6,004 nt of DNA from CAZIWJ01 sp964542855 (GCA_964542855.1 CAZIWJ010000223.1:1-6004), one strand, 5' to 3'. Numbered from the stretch's first letter, positions 1 to 5,955 are shown. Made by a program: numbers and translations. The notes: a model not told the origin generated them from the sequence alone.

Positions 1-1037
1 CGGCGCTGCTTATTGCCCTGTTGAGCGCTACGGTTGGAAACATTATTGACAAAACGGGTCGACTCAGGGTTATTTATTCCGGGTTGTTATTGTACGCTGT
101 ATCTGGTGTTTCGGGGTACTTTATAGAAAACATCTATTTTTTGCTCGTTTCCAGGGCTTTCCTTGGAATAGCAGTGGCCATGGTTATGACCACAACTACC
201 ACACTAATTGGAGATTATTTCTCAGGCAGTGAGCGCGATAAATTCATGGGTGCTCAAGGTGCTTTTATGGCCCTGGGAGGAGTTATTTTCGTAGGGCTTG
301 GTGGCTTTCTGGCCGACATTGCCTGGCAGACTCCTTTCCTGATTTATGGGTTCGCTCTGGTCGTATTAATTATTGCTTTCCGTTCTCTTTACGAGCCCAA
401 CAGGCATGCAGAAGAATCTTCATCCGCAATGGAAACTATTATAAGCGGAGAAAAAACTTATCCGGTTGCTGTTAGCTGGGTAATACTTGGTGTTGCATTT
501 ACAGGAATGGCAGCTTTTTACCTTGTACCTATCCAGATTCCCTTTTTCATCAGAAATCTGGGCATTGAGAGCAATACGTTATCCGGACTTGCCATTGTTG
601 TAAGCACAGGTACGGCTGCAGCCGTTTCATCCCAATACCAGAAAATTCGCAACCGGCTCAGTTTTGCCCGCATTTATATTTTTACCTTTGCATTGAGTGC
701 AATTGGTTTTACTGTAATTGGTATTTCTACTTCCTATTATGCCGTGTTGGTAGGTTTGTTTATAGCAGGAATCGGGTTTGGGGCGTTTATGCCGAATGCT
801 AATTTGTGGATGATGACTATTGCCCCGGCCAGCATCCGTGGAAAACTGGTTGGACGCTTAACCACCGCCATATTTGTCGGACAGTTCGCATCACCCATTA
901 TCGTACAACCGATTGTTACCGCGTTTACCATTTCTACGCCTTTTTTGGTAGCGGCAAGTGCAATGGCTCTGCTTAGTTTAATTTTTCTCTTTTCTTACGA
1001 GAAGCTGGAATTCAGCACCCAACCCTCCACTGCTTAA
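1..1037 (+). CDS. MFS transporter, efflux type, 5'-truncated by window edge
   Basis: This is an inner-membrane secondary transporter of the major facilitator superfamily, probably a proton-driven exporter; the substrate cannot be read from the sequence. The reading frame is open from position 3, so 344 residues are visible. The TTG at 21 is an internal Leu codon, not the start. The fragment opens inside TM2 (ALLIALLSATVGNII). The TM2-TM3 loop then carries motif A as GNIIDKTGRLRVI, including the conserved Gly, Asp and Gly-Arg. About ten further hydrophobic segments follow, with a charged central loop (EPNRHAEESSSAMETIISGEK) between TM6 and TM7, which gives the 6+6 layout. TM4 has RAFLGIA, resembling motif B. 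TM5 has a glycine-rich stretch (GGVIFVGLGGFLAD) like the motif C of drug antiporters, but without its Pro. About 45-55 N-terminal residues are missing if the protein has the usual size of roughly 395. The family call is firm; the export role is inference. Confidence 0.9.
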   Translation, partial: ALLIALLSATVGNIIDKTGRLRVIYSGLLLYAVSGVSGYFIENIYFLLVSRAFLGIAVAMVMTTTTTLIGDYFSGSERDKFMGAQGAFMALGGVIFVGLGGFLADIAWQTPFLIYGFALVVLIIAFRSLYEPNRHAEESSSAMETIISGEKTYPVAVSWVILGVAFTGMAAFYLVPIQIPFFIRNLGIESNTLSGLAIVVSTGTAAAVSSQYQKIRNRLSFARIYIFTFALSAIGFTVIGISTSYYAVLVGLFIAGIGFGAFMPNANLWMMTIAPASIRGKLVGRLTTAIFVGQFASPIIVQPIVTAFTISTPFLVAASAMALLSLIFLFSYEKLEFSTQPSTA

Positions 1038-1043
1038 GAATTG

Positions 1044-1065
1044 GTTTAAACTTTATTCTTTAAAC
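1044..1065 (+). terminator. weak AT-only hairpin after the MFS gene, possible terminator
   Basis: A perfect 7-bp inverted repeat, gtttaaa (1044-1050) and tttaaac (1059-1065), lies around an 8-base loop, 7 bases after the MFS stop codon. The stem holds only one G-C pair and the nearest T-run (ttctcttttt) begins 7 bases later, so it is a poor intrinsic terminator by usual rules. Its position at the end of a convergent gene is the main argument for it. The rest of the gap up to 1216 shows nothing I can name. Confidence 0.22.
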
Positions 1066-1216
1066 TGCAAATTCTCTTTTTATCGCTGCACTGTACTCAC
1101 CGGTTTTATATTCCGATTACACCAGATCAAATTAGGTTAACTATGTCCTCAAAAATTGGCTTGTTCAGCAATTAAATCTTGAATTATCGTCAACAAAAAT
1201 AAAATTTCAACAAGCG

Positions 1217-2014
1217 CTAATGAGAATGTAGTCGTCCACCATCGACAGGTAAATTTATTCCATTTATGTATGACGCTGCTTCAGAGCAGAGAAAGGCAAC
1301 TGCGGCTGCCGTTTCGGAAGGCTCAGCGAACCTTTTGGCTGGAACACTTGCTTTCATGCTTTCGGTTATTTCTTCAGGTGTAATTCCCGTTAACTTAGCT
1401 TTGTTTTGGATTAAATTTTCCAACCGGGAAGTAGCCGTATAACCCGGAAGAACATTATTTACAGTTATGCCAAATTCACCCAGTTCAACCGAAAGCGTTT
1501 TAGCCCAGTTCGCCATTGCTGCCCGAATAGTGTTAGATACTCCGAGGTTTGGAATGGGTTCTTTAACCGAGGTGGAGATAATATTTACAATTCTACCGTA
1601 GCCAGCCTCTTTCATTGAAGGATACAACTTTTTAGTAAGCATGTGAGCACTTACCAGGTGCATCTGGAAAGCCACCGTAAGTTCATCTTCTTCGGTGTTA
1701 ATTAATGCTCCGGGGGCTGGCCCACCTGTATTATTTATTAAGATATGGTATTCAGGATTACCGGTAAGTTCTTCTTCAATTAGGCGCTTTAACTTTTCGG
1801 GTTTAGAAAAATCAGCTACCAGAAACTGATGAGGTTCAGCCAGAGTTGGTAAACGTTGATTAACTTCTTCCAGACGTTGCTTATTTCTTGCCAGCAAAGT
1901 TACGGTTGCCCCGGCTCCGGCCAGGGTATGGGCCACTGCTTCTCCAATACCCTGGCTGGATCCGCAAACCAGGGCCCGCTTCCCTTTTAAATTAATTTTT
2001 AGTGAGTTCTCCAT
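1217..2014 (-). CDS. atypical SDR-family oxidoreductase (3-oxoacyl-ACP-reductase-like) lacking the YxxxK pair
   Basis: This is a 265-residue cytosolic short-chain dehydrogenase/reductase fold, the usual length for a classical SDR. The N-terminal cofactor motif is C17-GSSQGIG, matching the Gly-x3-Gly-x-Gly pattern at G18, G22 and G24. D68 sits where the adenine-ring Asp is expected, and NNTGG (94-98) replaces NNAG. S147 or S149 is in the place of the catalytic Ser. The segment that should read YxxxK reads S160-NTI-R164, aligned by the following AAMANWAKTLSVELGEFGITVNNVLPG block, so both catalytic Tyr and Lys are absent. The end, NLPVDGGRLHSH, is typical of FabG-like proteins. From memory, a recognised BKR-like SDR subgroup carries this SNT(I/V)RA variant, so it is probably a natural subfamily rather than a decaying gene. 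R43 after strand 2 hints at NADP(H). The ATG at 2014 sits 10 residues before the first beta strand, as expected; no Shine-Dalgarno is visible. The substrate is unknown. Confidence 0.9.
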   Translation of the reverse strand: MENSLKINLKGKRALVCGSSQGIGEAVAHTLAGAGATVTLLARNKQRLEEVNQRLPTLAEPHQFLVADFSKPEKLKRLIEEELTGNPEYHILINNTGGPAPGALINTEEDELTVAFQMHLVSAHMLTKKLYPSMKEAGYGRIVNIISTSVKEPIPNLGVSNTIRAAMANWAKTLSVELGEFGITVNNVLPGYTATSRLENLIQNKAKLTGITPEEITESMKASVPAKRFAEPSETAAAVAFLCSEAASYINGINLPVDGGRLHSH

Positions 2015-2024
2015 GGCTTAAATA

Positions 2025-2038
2025 TGAAGATAACTTCA
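2025..2038. promoter_or_regulatory. short dyad just upstream of the SDR start
   Basis: The 14-mer tgaagataacttca is a 5-4-5 inverted repeat (tgaag / cttca) centred about 17 bases upstream of the SDR ATG. It could be a small leader hairpin or an operator half-site pair. A 5-bp dyad is expected by chance quite often, so this is only a candidate. The remaining upstream stretch to 2112 shows no clear promoter boxes. Confidence 0.18.
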
Positions 2039-2112
2039 GAAACAGCAATAGTACCGGATGCAAAACAACCTACCCTGAATAAAGTAATACCAGTTATTAT
2101 CGGGAATAGTGC

Positions 2113-2145
2113 AAAAAAAAAGACGACCAGATTGGTCGCCTTTTT
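2113..2145 (-). terminator. intrinsic terminator of dps
   Basis: Read on the minus strand, about 22 bases after the dps stop, the sequence forms an 8-bp stem, ggcgacca (2140-2133) with tggtcgtc (2129-2122), containing one G-U pair and a 3-base loop. It is followed by nine T residues (complement of 2121-2113). Five A residues (complement of 2145-2141) precede it and can lengthen the stem. This is a textbook rho-independent terminator. It separates dps from the downstream SDR gene, which therefore probably has its own promoter in 2015-2112. The five T residues on the plus strand would also allow some termination of antisense transcription. Confidence 0.9.
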
Positions 2146-2167
2146 CGCTTAACTTTATTTAGGCCAC

Positions 2168-2719
2168 TTATGCCATAACTTCACTTTCCTTGGATGTTAA
2201 TCCTACCTCCAGAGTATCTTCACCCAGGAAGTGTTCAATGTGGTGTGCTCTATCTTCGGTTTTGTACAGAACTTTCTTTAATAAGTTGTCTGTACCGTAA
2301 TCACCAAGTTCCATAGCCATCCTAATGGTTTTACGTAACTCTATTGAGATACTCTTCTCAGCTTCCATGTCACGCTCTAATGATTCACGAATACGGAATA
2401 CACCTGATGGCTCATGCTCAACGTATGACAATTCATACATTTCAACCGGATGTACCGTTGGTGCGTAACCCATTACAGTTAGGCGTTCCGCTACCATGTC
2501 GTACAATTCATGAATTTGATTGTAATTCTCTTCGAAGAACAGGTGTAGATCTCGAAACTGAGGTCCTTCTACTAACCAGTGGTGCTTGTGATACTGGTGG
2601 TACAGTGTTGTTAATGAAGCTAAATGTCTATCTAGATCCAGTGCAATTTTCTTAGCTACTTCGTCGGGTAAACCAATTGGGTTACCTTCATACTCTCTTT
2701 TATCTCTTAATTTCATCAT
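2168..2719 (-). CDS. dps: Dps-family ferritin-like protein, DNA protection during starvation and oxidative stress
   Basis: This is a 183-residue miniferritin of the Dps family. These proteins form 12-subunit cytoplasmic shells that oxidise Fe(II) with peroxide and store Fe(III), and many also bind DNA. The ferroxidase set is complete and correctly spaced: H47-W48, H59 (12 residues on), D74 (27 on) and E78 (31 on). They lie in YHQYHKHHWLVEGPQFRDLH and the following helix. The block is unusually His-rich (H41, H44, H46, H47). Residues 1-24 form a short charged N-terminal tail (KLRDKREYEG) that could contact DNA. The C-terminus carries EDRAHHIEHFLGEDTLE, which together with the HHW-VEG-FRDLH block recalls, from memory, haloarchaeal DpsA more than E. 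coli Dps. The length also fits DpsA (about 180) better than typical bacterial Dps (about 150-165). Two Met codons in tandem (2719, 2716) leave the exact start ambiguous by one residue, and there is no Shine-Dalgarno. The gene is monocistronic, with a strong terminator and a structured leader. Confidence 0.95.
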   Translation of the reverse strand: MMKLRDKREYEGNPIGLPDEVAKKIALDLDRHLASLTTLYHQYHKHHWLVEGPQFRDLHLFFEENYNQIHELYDMVAERLTVMGYAPTVHPVEMYELSYVEHEPSGVFRIRESLERDMEAEKSISIELRKTIRMAMELGDYGTDNLLKKVLYKTEDRAHHIEHFLGEDTLEVGLTSKESEVMA

Positions 2720-2721
2720 AA

Positions 2722-2766
2722 TAAGTGTAATTCTAGATTTGATTATTAATCAATGACTTACACTTA
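2722..2766 (-). promoter_or_regulatory. nested inverted repeats in the dps promoter and leader: operator and/or RNA hairpin
   Basis: The outer arms are a perfect 9-bp inverted repeat, taagtgtaa (2722-2730) and ttacactta (2758-2766). Inside them is the 15-mer ttgattattaatcaa (2739-2753), a perfect 7-1-7 palindrome. The proximal outer arm ends two bases before the dps ATG. Two readings are possible. As DNA, a 7-1-7 palindrome has the geometry of Fur/PerR-family boxes, and dps/mrgA genes are known members of such peroxide and iron regulons, although the base identities do not match the Bacillus PerR consensus. As RNA, the leader could fold into a stacked hairpin (9 bp, internal loop, 6 bp, 3-base loop) that buries the region just before the start codon. 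The repeats are seen directly; the role is inferred. Confidence 0.5.
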
Positions 2767-2772
2767 ATTATA
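2767..2772 (-). promoter_or_regulatory. candidate -10 box of dps
   Basis: The minus strand reads TATAAT here, about 47 bases before the dps ATG and directly abutting the distal arm of the inverted repeat. Transcription would begin around 2758-2762, inside or at the edge of that arm, so a protein bound there would cover the start site. No good -35 element stands at 16-18 bases upstream (TTGGAA is only 8 away), so the box rests on the -10 match alone in an AT-rich region. Confidence 0.35.
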
Positions 2773-2941
2773 CGTGACCTTTCCAACTTTGTTTAGTTTA
2801 ATGCAAATGGATGTTAAACAACAGCCATCACTGTTTAGATTTCCCGTTTGTTTACAAAATACTGATATTCATCATCACTGATACGTACTTTTTAGCACAA
2901 AAATGTACTGCTAGACTACATTTAGGAAAGATATTGTCATC

Positions 2942-2972
2942 TTGAACCTTTTGATCCTAAAAAAATTATAAT
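2942..2972 (+). promoter_or_regulatory. candidate promoter for the secreted-protein gene
   Basis: TTGAAC (2942-2947) is followed after 19 bases by TATAAT (2967-2972). That spacing is longer than the 17 of classical sigma-70 sites but close to the roughly 19-base spacing between the TTG-type -33 and TA-rich -7 elements described for Bacteroidota. The -7 box does not match the TAnnTTTG consensus well. The leader to the ATG at 3030 would be about 50 bases. The surroundings are very AT-rich, so a chance match is likely enough to keep confidence low. Confidence 0.25.
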
Positions 2973-3029
2973 AAAACCAAGAAAAGCTTTATAAATAACT
3001 ATTAATATTCTTTCTTTGAGATTAGTTAC

Positions 3030-5519
3030 ATGCGTACTTTTTCTAGCTTTATGAAGAAAATTCTATTCTTGTCCCTTGCTTTTCTTTTTACAACCATTTG
3101 CTCCGCACAAACTAACCAACGGGTTATTTCTGCCCAGTCGGGGTTCTGGGATGATCCGTCTACCTGGAGAAATGGTATGGTACCCACCTACGATTCGAGT
3201 AACCTGATTGAAGCCCGGATCAACAACGGGCATACTGTAACCGTAAGGGATTCTTCTTCTACCCAGGATCTTGTTATTACTAATAATGCTACGGTAATTA
3301 TTGAGCCGGAAGCTAACCTGTTTGTTAACAACCAGCTGCTTGCCGGTACCAACGCTGTTTTAGAAAACAATGGCAGTTTTTCTAGCGAATCAGTTGGTGT
3401 TGGCAGAGGACGAAGCCTGACAATTACCGGCTCTGGTAGCGCTACCATTGCTGGAGATATTGAAATAGGCGATCCATCTGCTTCATCCAATGGAACCAAA
3501 CTGGATTTTGCTGGTACAGGTAATTTAACTGTCGGAGGCAACGCTTCGGTAGGGCTAGAAGCTACTTTCCAGGCTACAGCCGGAGGCAAGATTGATATCA
3601 CAGGAGATGTTACCCTTTCATCATCAGGACGGTTAATTGCTTCCGATGGGGTCAATGCCATTGGATCTGAAATTGTGGTCAGGGGTAACGCTACAAATGA
3701 GGGAACCTTCCGGACTGATGATATCAGCCGCATCATATTGCTGGGTGAGTTATCAGGTGAAGGAAATACCGGAGGTGCTGAACTGTTGGAGCTGCAATCT
3801 TTAAATGTGCAGGGTGATACCGTGCTAAGTGGTGATTTGTCTTACTATGATTTTGTAGTCCCCCGCGATATCACAGTAACCTCCACCGATGGTACATTAA
3901 CCATTTATGGTAATGTGGTAGATAACGGTACATTCCTTTCCAATACAGGAACCGTTAACTTTGCCGGCAACACTATTCGTATATCAGGCGACAGCACCTT
4001 CTCGATGTTCCGGATGAATGTTTTCAGCGGCAGCACCGTAAACCTGGAAACCCAAACTACGGTCGATGAATACCTTACGGTAGCCGGAATAGTAAACAGC
4101 GACAGCACCCTGGTACTGCGTTCAACTCCTGATTTAACCGCATCGCTTATCCAGGAAGAAGGCAGCGAAGTTAATGGAGTAATTACGGTGCAGCGAGCCA
4201 TTTCCGGGGGAAGGTACGGGCATTATTTGGGACCCCCTGTTGCGGGGCAGAGTTTTAATAACTTTTTATCAGAAGGTGGGCGAGCTTATGTTTTTGGTCC
4301 CAGGCAAAGATTCCCAACCGGGGTGTGGCAAATAGCTTCTGGTATCATGCAGGCGGGCATCGGATATAATGTTACAGAAACTAATCCAAAAATATTAAAC
4401 TACCAGGGGTCACCTACTAACGGAAATGTTACTGTTCCACTGTATTATCCTGATGAGCAAGCCCTTGAGAACATAGCGGATACAAGTAATATATTCTATA
4501 ATTTAGTTGCCAACCCTTATCCATCAGCTCTGGATTGGAATATGGTCGATAAAACCAACATCGATGGAAGCGGAGCTATTTATTTGTTCGATGCTGATCA
4601 GCGTAATTATATTACTACTATCGATGATACCATTCCATCCGGACAGGCCTTTTTTGTTAAGGTGAGTGCAGCCCGCAACTTAGTTTTTACCAATGAAATG
4701 CGGGTGCGCAATGATATTGAAAGCAATAGTGATTTTGCCCGAAAAAAAGGGAATGAATTCGACCTGGTAAAACTAAAAGTCGCTGAAGATTCAGTAACCA
4801 GTCATTATGATTTAATTCAACTGGCTTTTAAAGAAGGGGCTAGTAATGCGTTTATTGGGGCTGAAGATGCCGTGAAATACGGCTCTAATTTTACGGGTCC
4901 TACGGGGTTTACTAAAGCTGATAACAAAAAAATTGCCATTAACTTTCTACCCTACCCCAAAGCAGATACGGTAACCGTTCCTCTTTTTATTAAAGCAAAA
5001 AATAGCGGGCTACACATTATAAATACCCTTTCTGATGATTTAAACGCTACCTCTTTTCCCAATTACACCCTTCAGTACTGGAACTCGGTAACTAACGAGG
5101 TATACCCGGTTAATAAATCGCTCCCGGTAGAATTAACAGCCGGGGAACTGGATTCAACTTACCACTTACAATTTGCCCGGATCCAGGCTGAAGCCGGGGG
5201 AGAACCTGACTCGGTTCGTAATGAAGAGAACGAATACGACATTGTAACCGGAACCCATTTTGAAAAGGAATCTCCGCCGGAATTTACCTTGTTTGTATCC
5301 GGTCAGCGTATTGACTTTCAACTGCCTGAACCGGCTAAGCCGGCTTTCCATTACCGGATTGTAGATACTTTCGGACGTAAGGTAGCTAGAGGAAATCGCG
5401 GGTTGAAGGATACCCTGCAGGGTTCAATTCCAATCGCTGGTTTACCCGAAGGACTTTATATTCTAAACATCCAAAGTGGCAATCAATTCTATACCCGAAG
5501 ATTCATTCTATCGGAATGA
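3030..5519 (+). CDS. large secreted beta-rich protein with T9SS-like C-terminal sorting domain, function unknown
   Basis: This 829-residue protein is exported and probably surface-attached; no enzymatic motif is recognised. It begins with a Sec signal peptide, most naturally started at Met8 (position 3051: MKKILFLSLAFLFTTICSA, cleavage before Q27); the upstream Met1 adds only MRTFSSF. Residues 36-72 (SGFWDDPSTWRNGMVP through NNGHTVTV) match the opening found in many Bacteroidota surface proteins with G8-like or beta-helix beginnings. Residues about 75-385 are short beta-rich repeats full of Gly, Asn, Thr and Val (GNLTVGGNASV, GDVTLSSSGRL, YGNVVDNGTF), suggesting a solenoid. V387-QRAISGGRYGHYLGPPV and Y490-NLVANPYPSALDW are conserved landmarks of large Bacteroidota secreted proteins. 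Residues 577-718 look like a beta-sandwich, followed by an acidic linker. Residues 752-829 resemble a T9SS type A sorting domain (YRIVDTFGRKV, LPEGLYILNIQSGNQFYTRRFIL) but lack the usual YPNP start. An adhesin or matrix role is a guess. Confidence 0.85.
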   Translation: MRTFSSFMKKILFLSLAFLFTTICSAQTNQRVISAQSGFWDDPSTWRNGMVPTYDSSNLIEARINNGHTVTVRDSSSTQDLVITNNATVIIEPEANLFVNNQLLAGTNAVLENNGSFSSESVGVGRGRSLTITGSGSATIAGDIEIGDPSASSNGTKLDFAGTGNLTVGGNASVGLEATFQATAGGKIDITGDVTLSSSGRLIASDGVNAIGSEIVVRGNATNEGTFRTDDISRIILLGELSGEGNTGGAELLELQSLNVQGDTVLSGDLSYYDFVVPRDITVTSTDGTLTIYGNVVDNGTFLSNTGTVNFAGNTIRISGDSTFSMFRMNVFSGSTVNLETQTTVDEYLTVAGIVNSDSTLVLRSTPDLTASLIQEEGSEVNGVITVQRAISGGRYGHYLGPPVAGQSFNNFLSEGGRAYVFGPRQRFPTGVWQIASGIMQAGIGYNVTETNPKILNYQGSPTNGNVTVPLYYPDEQALENIADTSNIFYNLVANPYPSALDWNMVDKTNIDGSGAIYLFDADQRNYITTIDDTIPSGQAFFVKVSAARNLVFTNEMRVRNDIESNSDFARKKGNEFDLVKLKVAEDSVTSHYDLIQLAFKEGASNAFIGAEDAVKYGSNFTGPTGFTKADNKKIAINFLPYPKADTVTVPLFIKAKNSGLHIINTLSDDLNATSFPNYTLQYWNSVTNEVYPVNKSLPVELTAGELDSTYHLQFARIQAEAGGEPDSVRNEENEYDIVTGTHFEKESPPEFTLFVSGQRIDFQLPEPAKPAFHYRIVDTFGRKVARGNRGLKDTLQGSIPIAGLPEGLYILNIQSGNQFYTRRFILSE

Positions 5520-5567
5520 GTACTGAATTCATAAATCTATTAGTTCAATTGAGTTAATACCATACGC

Positions 5568-5933
5568 ATGATTACACGTAAATTAAAATACGCCTTAGTA
5601 CTGCTGATCTCTCTACTTGCTAATTCTTCTCCGGTTAATGCGCAAGACGGTACAGATTTGTATGGAAATAATATTTATGAAGAAACCGATGTATATAATC
5701 AGAATAATTCAAATTATTCAATATCAGACGCGCCCAACGCCCCACAAACAAATAATGAATGTGATTGCGACACGCCTCCCTCGGCGCCTCTCCCGCCTAG
5801 TGATCCATGTGCAGCAGAATGCGGATTTCCTACAGTGCCTATCGACGGTGGTGCCAGCATTCTTCTTTTACTGGGTGGAATGTTTGGGGCTAAAAAAGCC
5901 TACGATTTTTCCAAGAAAGAAAAAGAGGAGTAG
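5568..5933 (+). CDS. small secreted Cys-containing protein with PEP-CTERM-like 'PIDGG' sorting tail
   Basis: This 121-residue exported protein of unknown function lies 48 bases after the large secreted-protein gene, on the same strand with no terminator seen between them, so the two are probably co-transcribed. Residues 1-26 are a Sec signal peptide (basic MITRKLK, hydrophobic LVLLISLLA, cleavage near VNA-Q26). Residues 27-63 are an Asn/Tyr-rich, low-complexity linker. Residues 65-85 hold four cysteines (C65, C67, C81, C85) around a Pro-rich stretch, suggesting disulfides or a metal site. The C-terminus is tripartite: PIDGG (91-95), a hydrophobic segment ASILLLLGGMFGA (96-108), then a basic tail KKAYDFSKKEKEE. 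That layout matches the exosortase-type PEP-CTERM plan in its Bacteroidota 'PID' form, as I remember it. Unprocessed, the protein would be a simple C-terminally anchored membrane protein. No sorting enzyme lies in the window. Confidence 0.8.
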   Translation: MITRKLKYALVLLISLLANSSPVNAQDGTDLYGNNIYEETDVYNQNNSNYSISDAPNAPQTNNECDCDTPPSAPLPPSDPCAAECGFPTVPIDGGASILLLLGGMFGAKKAYDFSKKEKEE

Positions 5934-5946
5934 TTTACTCCTCTTT
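5922..5946. terminator. bidirectional terminator hairpin overlapping the stop codon of the small secreted-protein gene
   Basis: A perfect 9-bp inverted repeat, aaagaggag (5922-5930) and ctcctcttt (5938-5946), has its 7-base loop beginning with the TAG stop codon (5931-5933). On the plus strand the stem is followed only by ccttta, a weak T-run. On the minus strand it is followed by ttctttctt, which together with the T-ending arm makes a better U-tract. It lies between two convergent genes and can serve both, probably working best for the minus-strand gene on the right. Confidence 0.75.
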
Positions 5947-5955
5947 CCTTTACGT

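Larger units (their letters stand above)
2720..3029. other. divergent intergenic region between dps and the large secreted-protein gene
   Basis: This 310-base AT-rich gap separates two genes transcribed away from each other, so it should hold two promoters. The dps side (2722-2772) contains the inverted repeats and TATAAT box listed separately. The other side (2942-2972) has a weak candidate promoter. The middle (about 2775-2940) shows no RNA gene, no convincing ORF and no repeat that I can support. Confidence 0.8.

Noticed and set aside
737..931. A 64-residue minus-strand frame inside the MFS gene
   Set aside because: It is an antisense shadow of the transmembrane coding region with no features of its own.
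1085..1150. Possible structured RNA in the MFS-SDR gap
   Set aside because: I could find no helix of useful length or conserved motif, and the position at two gene 3' ends is not where a leader or riboswitch would sit.
1159..1215. Inverted repeat gcttgtt / aacaagc between the convergent MFS and SDR genes
   Set aside because: Only 7 bp with a 43-base spacer and no T-run after it; too weak to call a terminator or other structure.
2344..2655. A 103-residue open frame on the plus strand opposite dps
   Set aside because: The dps frame on the other strand has all ferroxidase residues; this frame has no signal of its own.
2801..2881. A 26-codon ORF (MQMDVKQQPSLF...) in the dps upstream region, plus strand
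   Set aside because: It is short, has no ribosome-binding signal and no recognisable motif, and lies in a gap where such an ORF is expected by chance.
3030..3050. The first ATG of the secreted-protein gene as its true start
   Set aside because: Not excluded, but the ATG at 3051 begins a classic Lys-Lys signal peptide and is more likely; I kept the longer frame in the feature and noted the doubt there.
3188..3736. A 182-residue open frame on the minus strand inside the large secreted-protein gene
   Set aside because: It has no recognisable family, a composition typical of an antisense frame, and lies wholly opposite a gene with signal peptide, domain landmarks and sorting domain.
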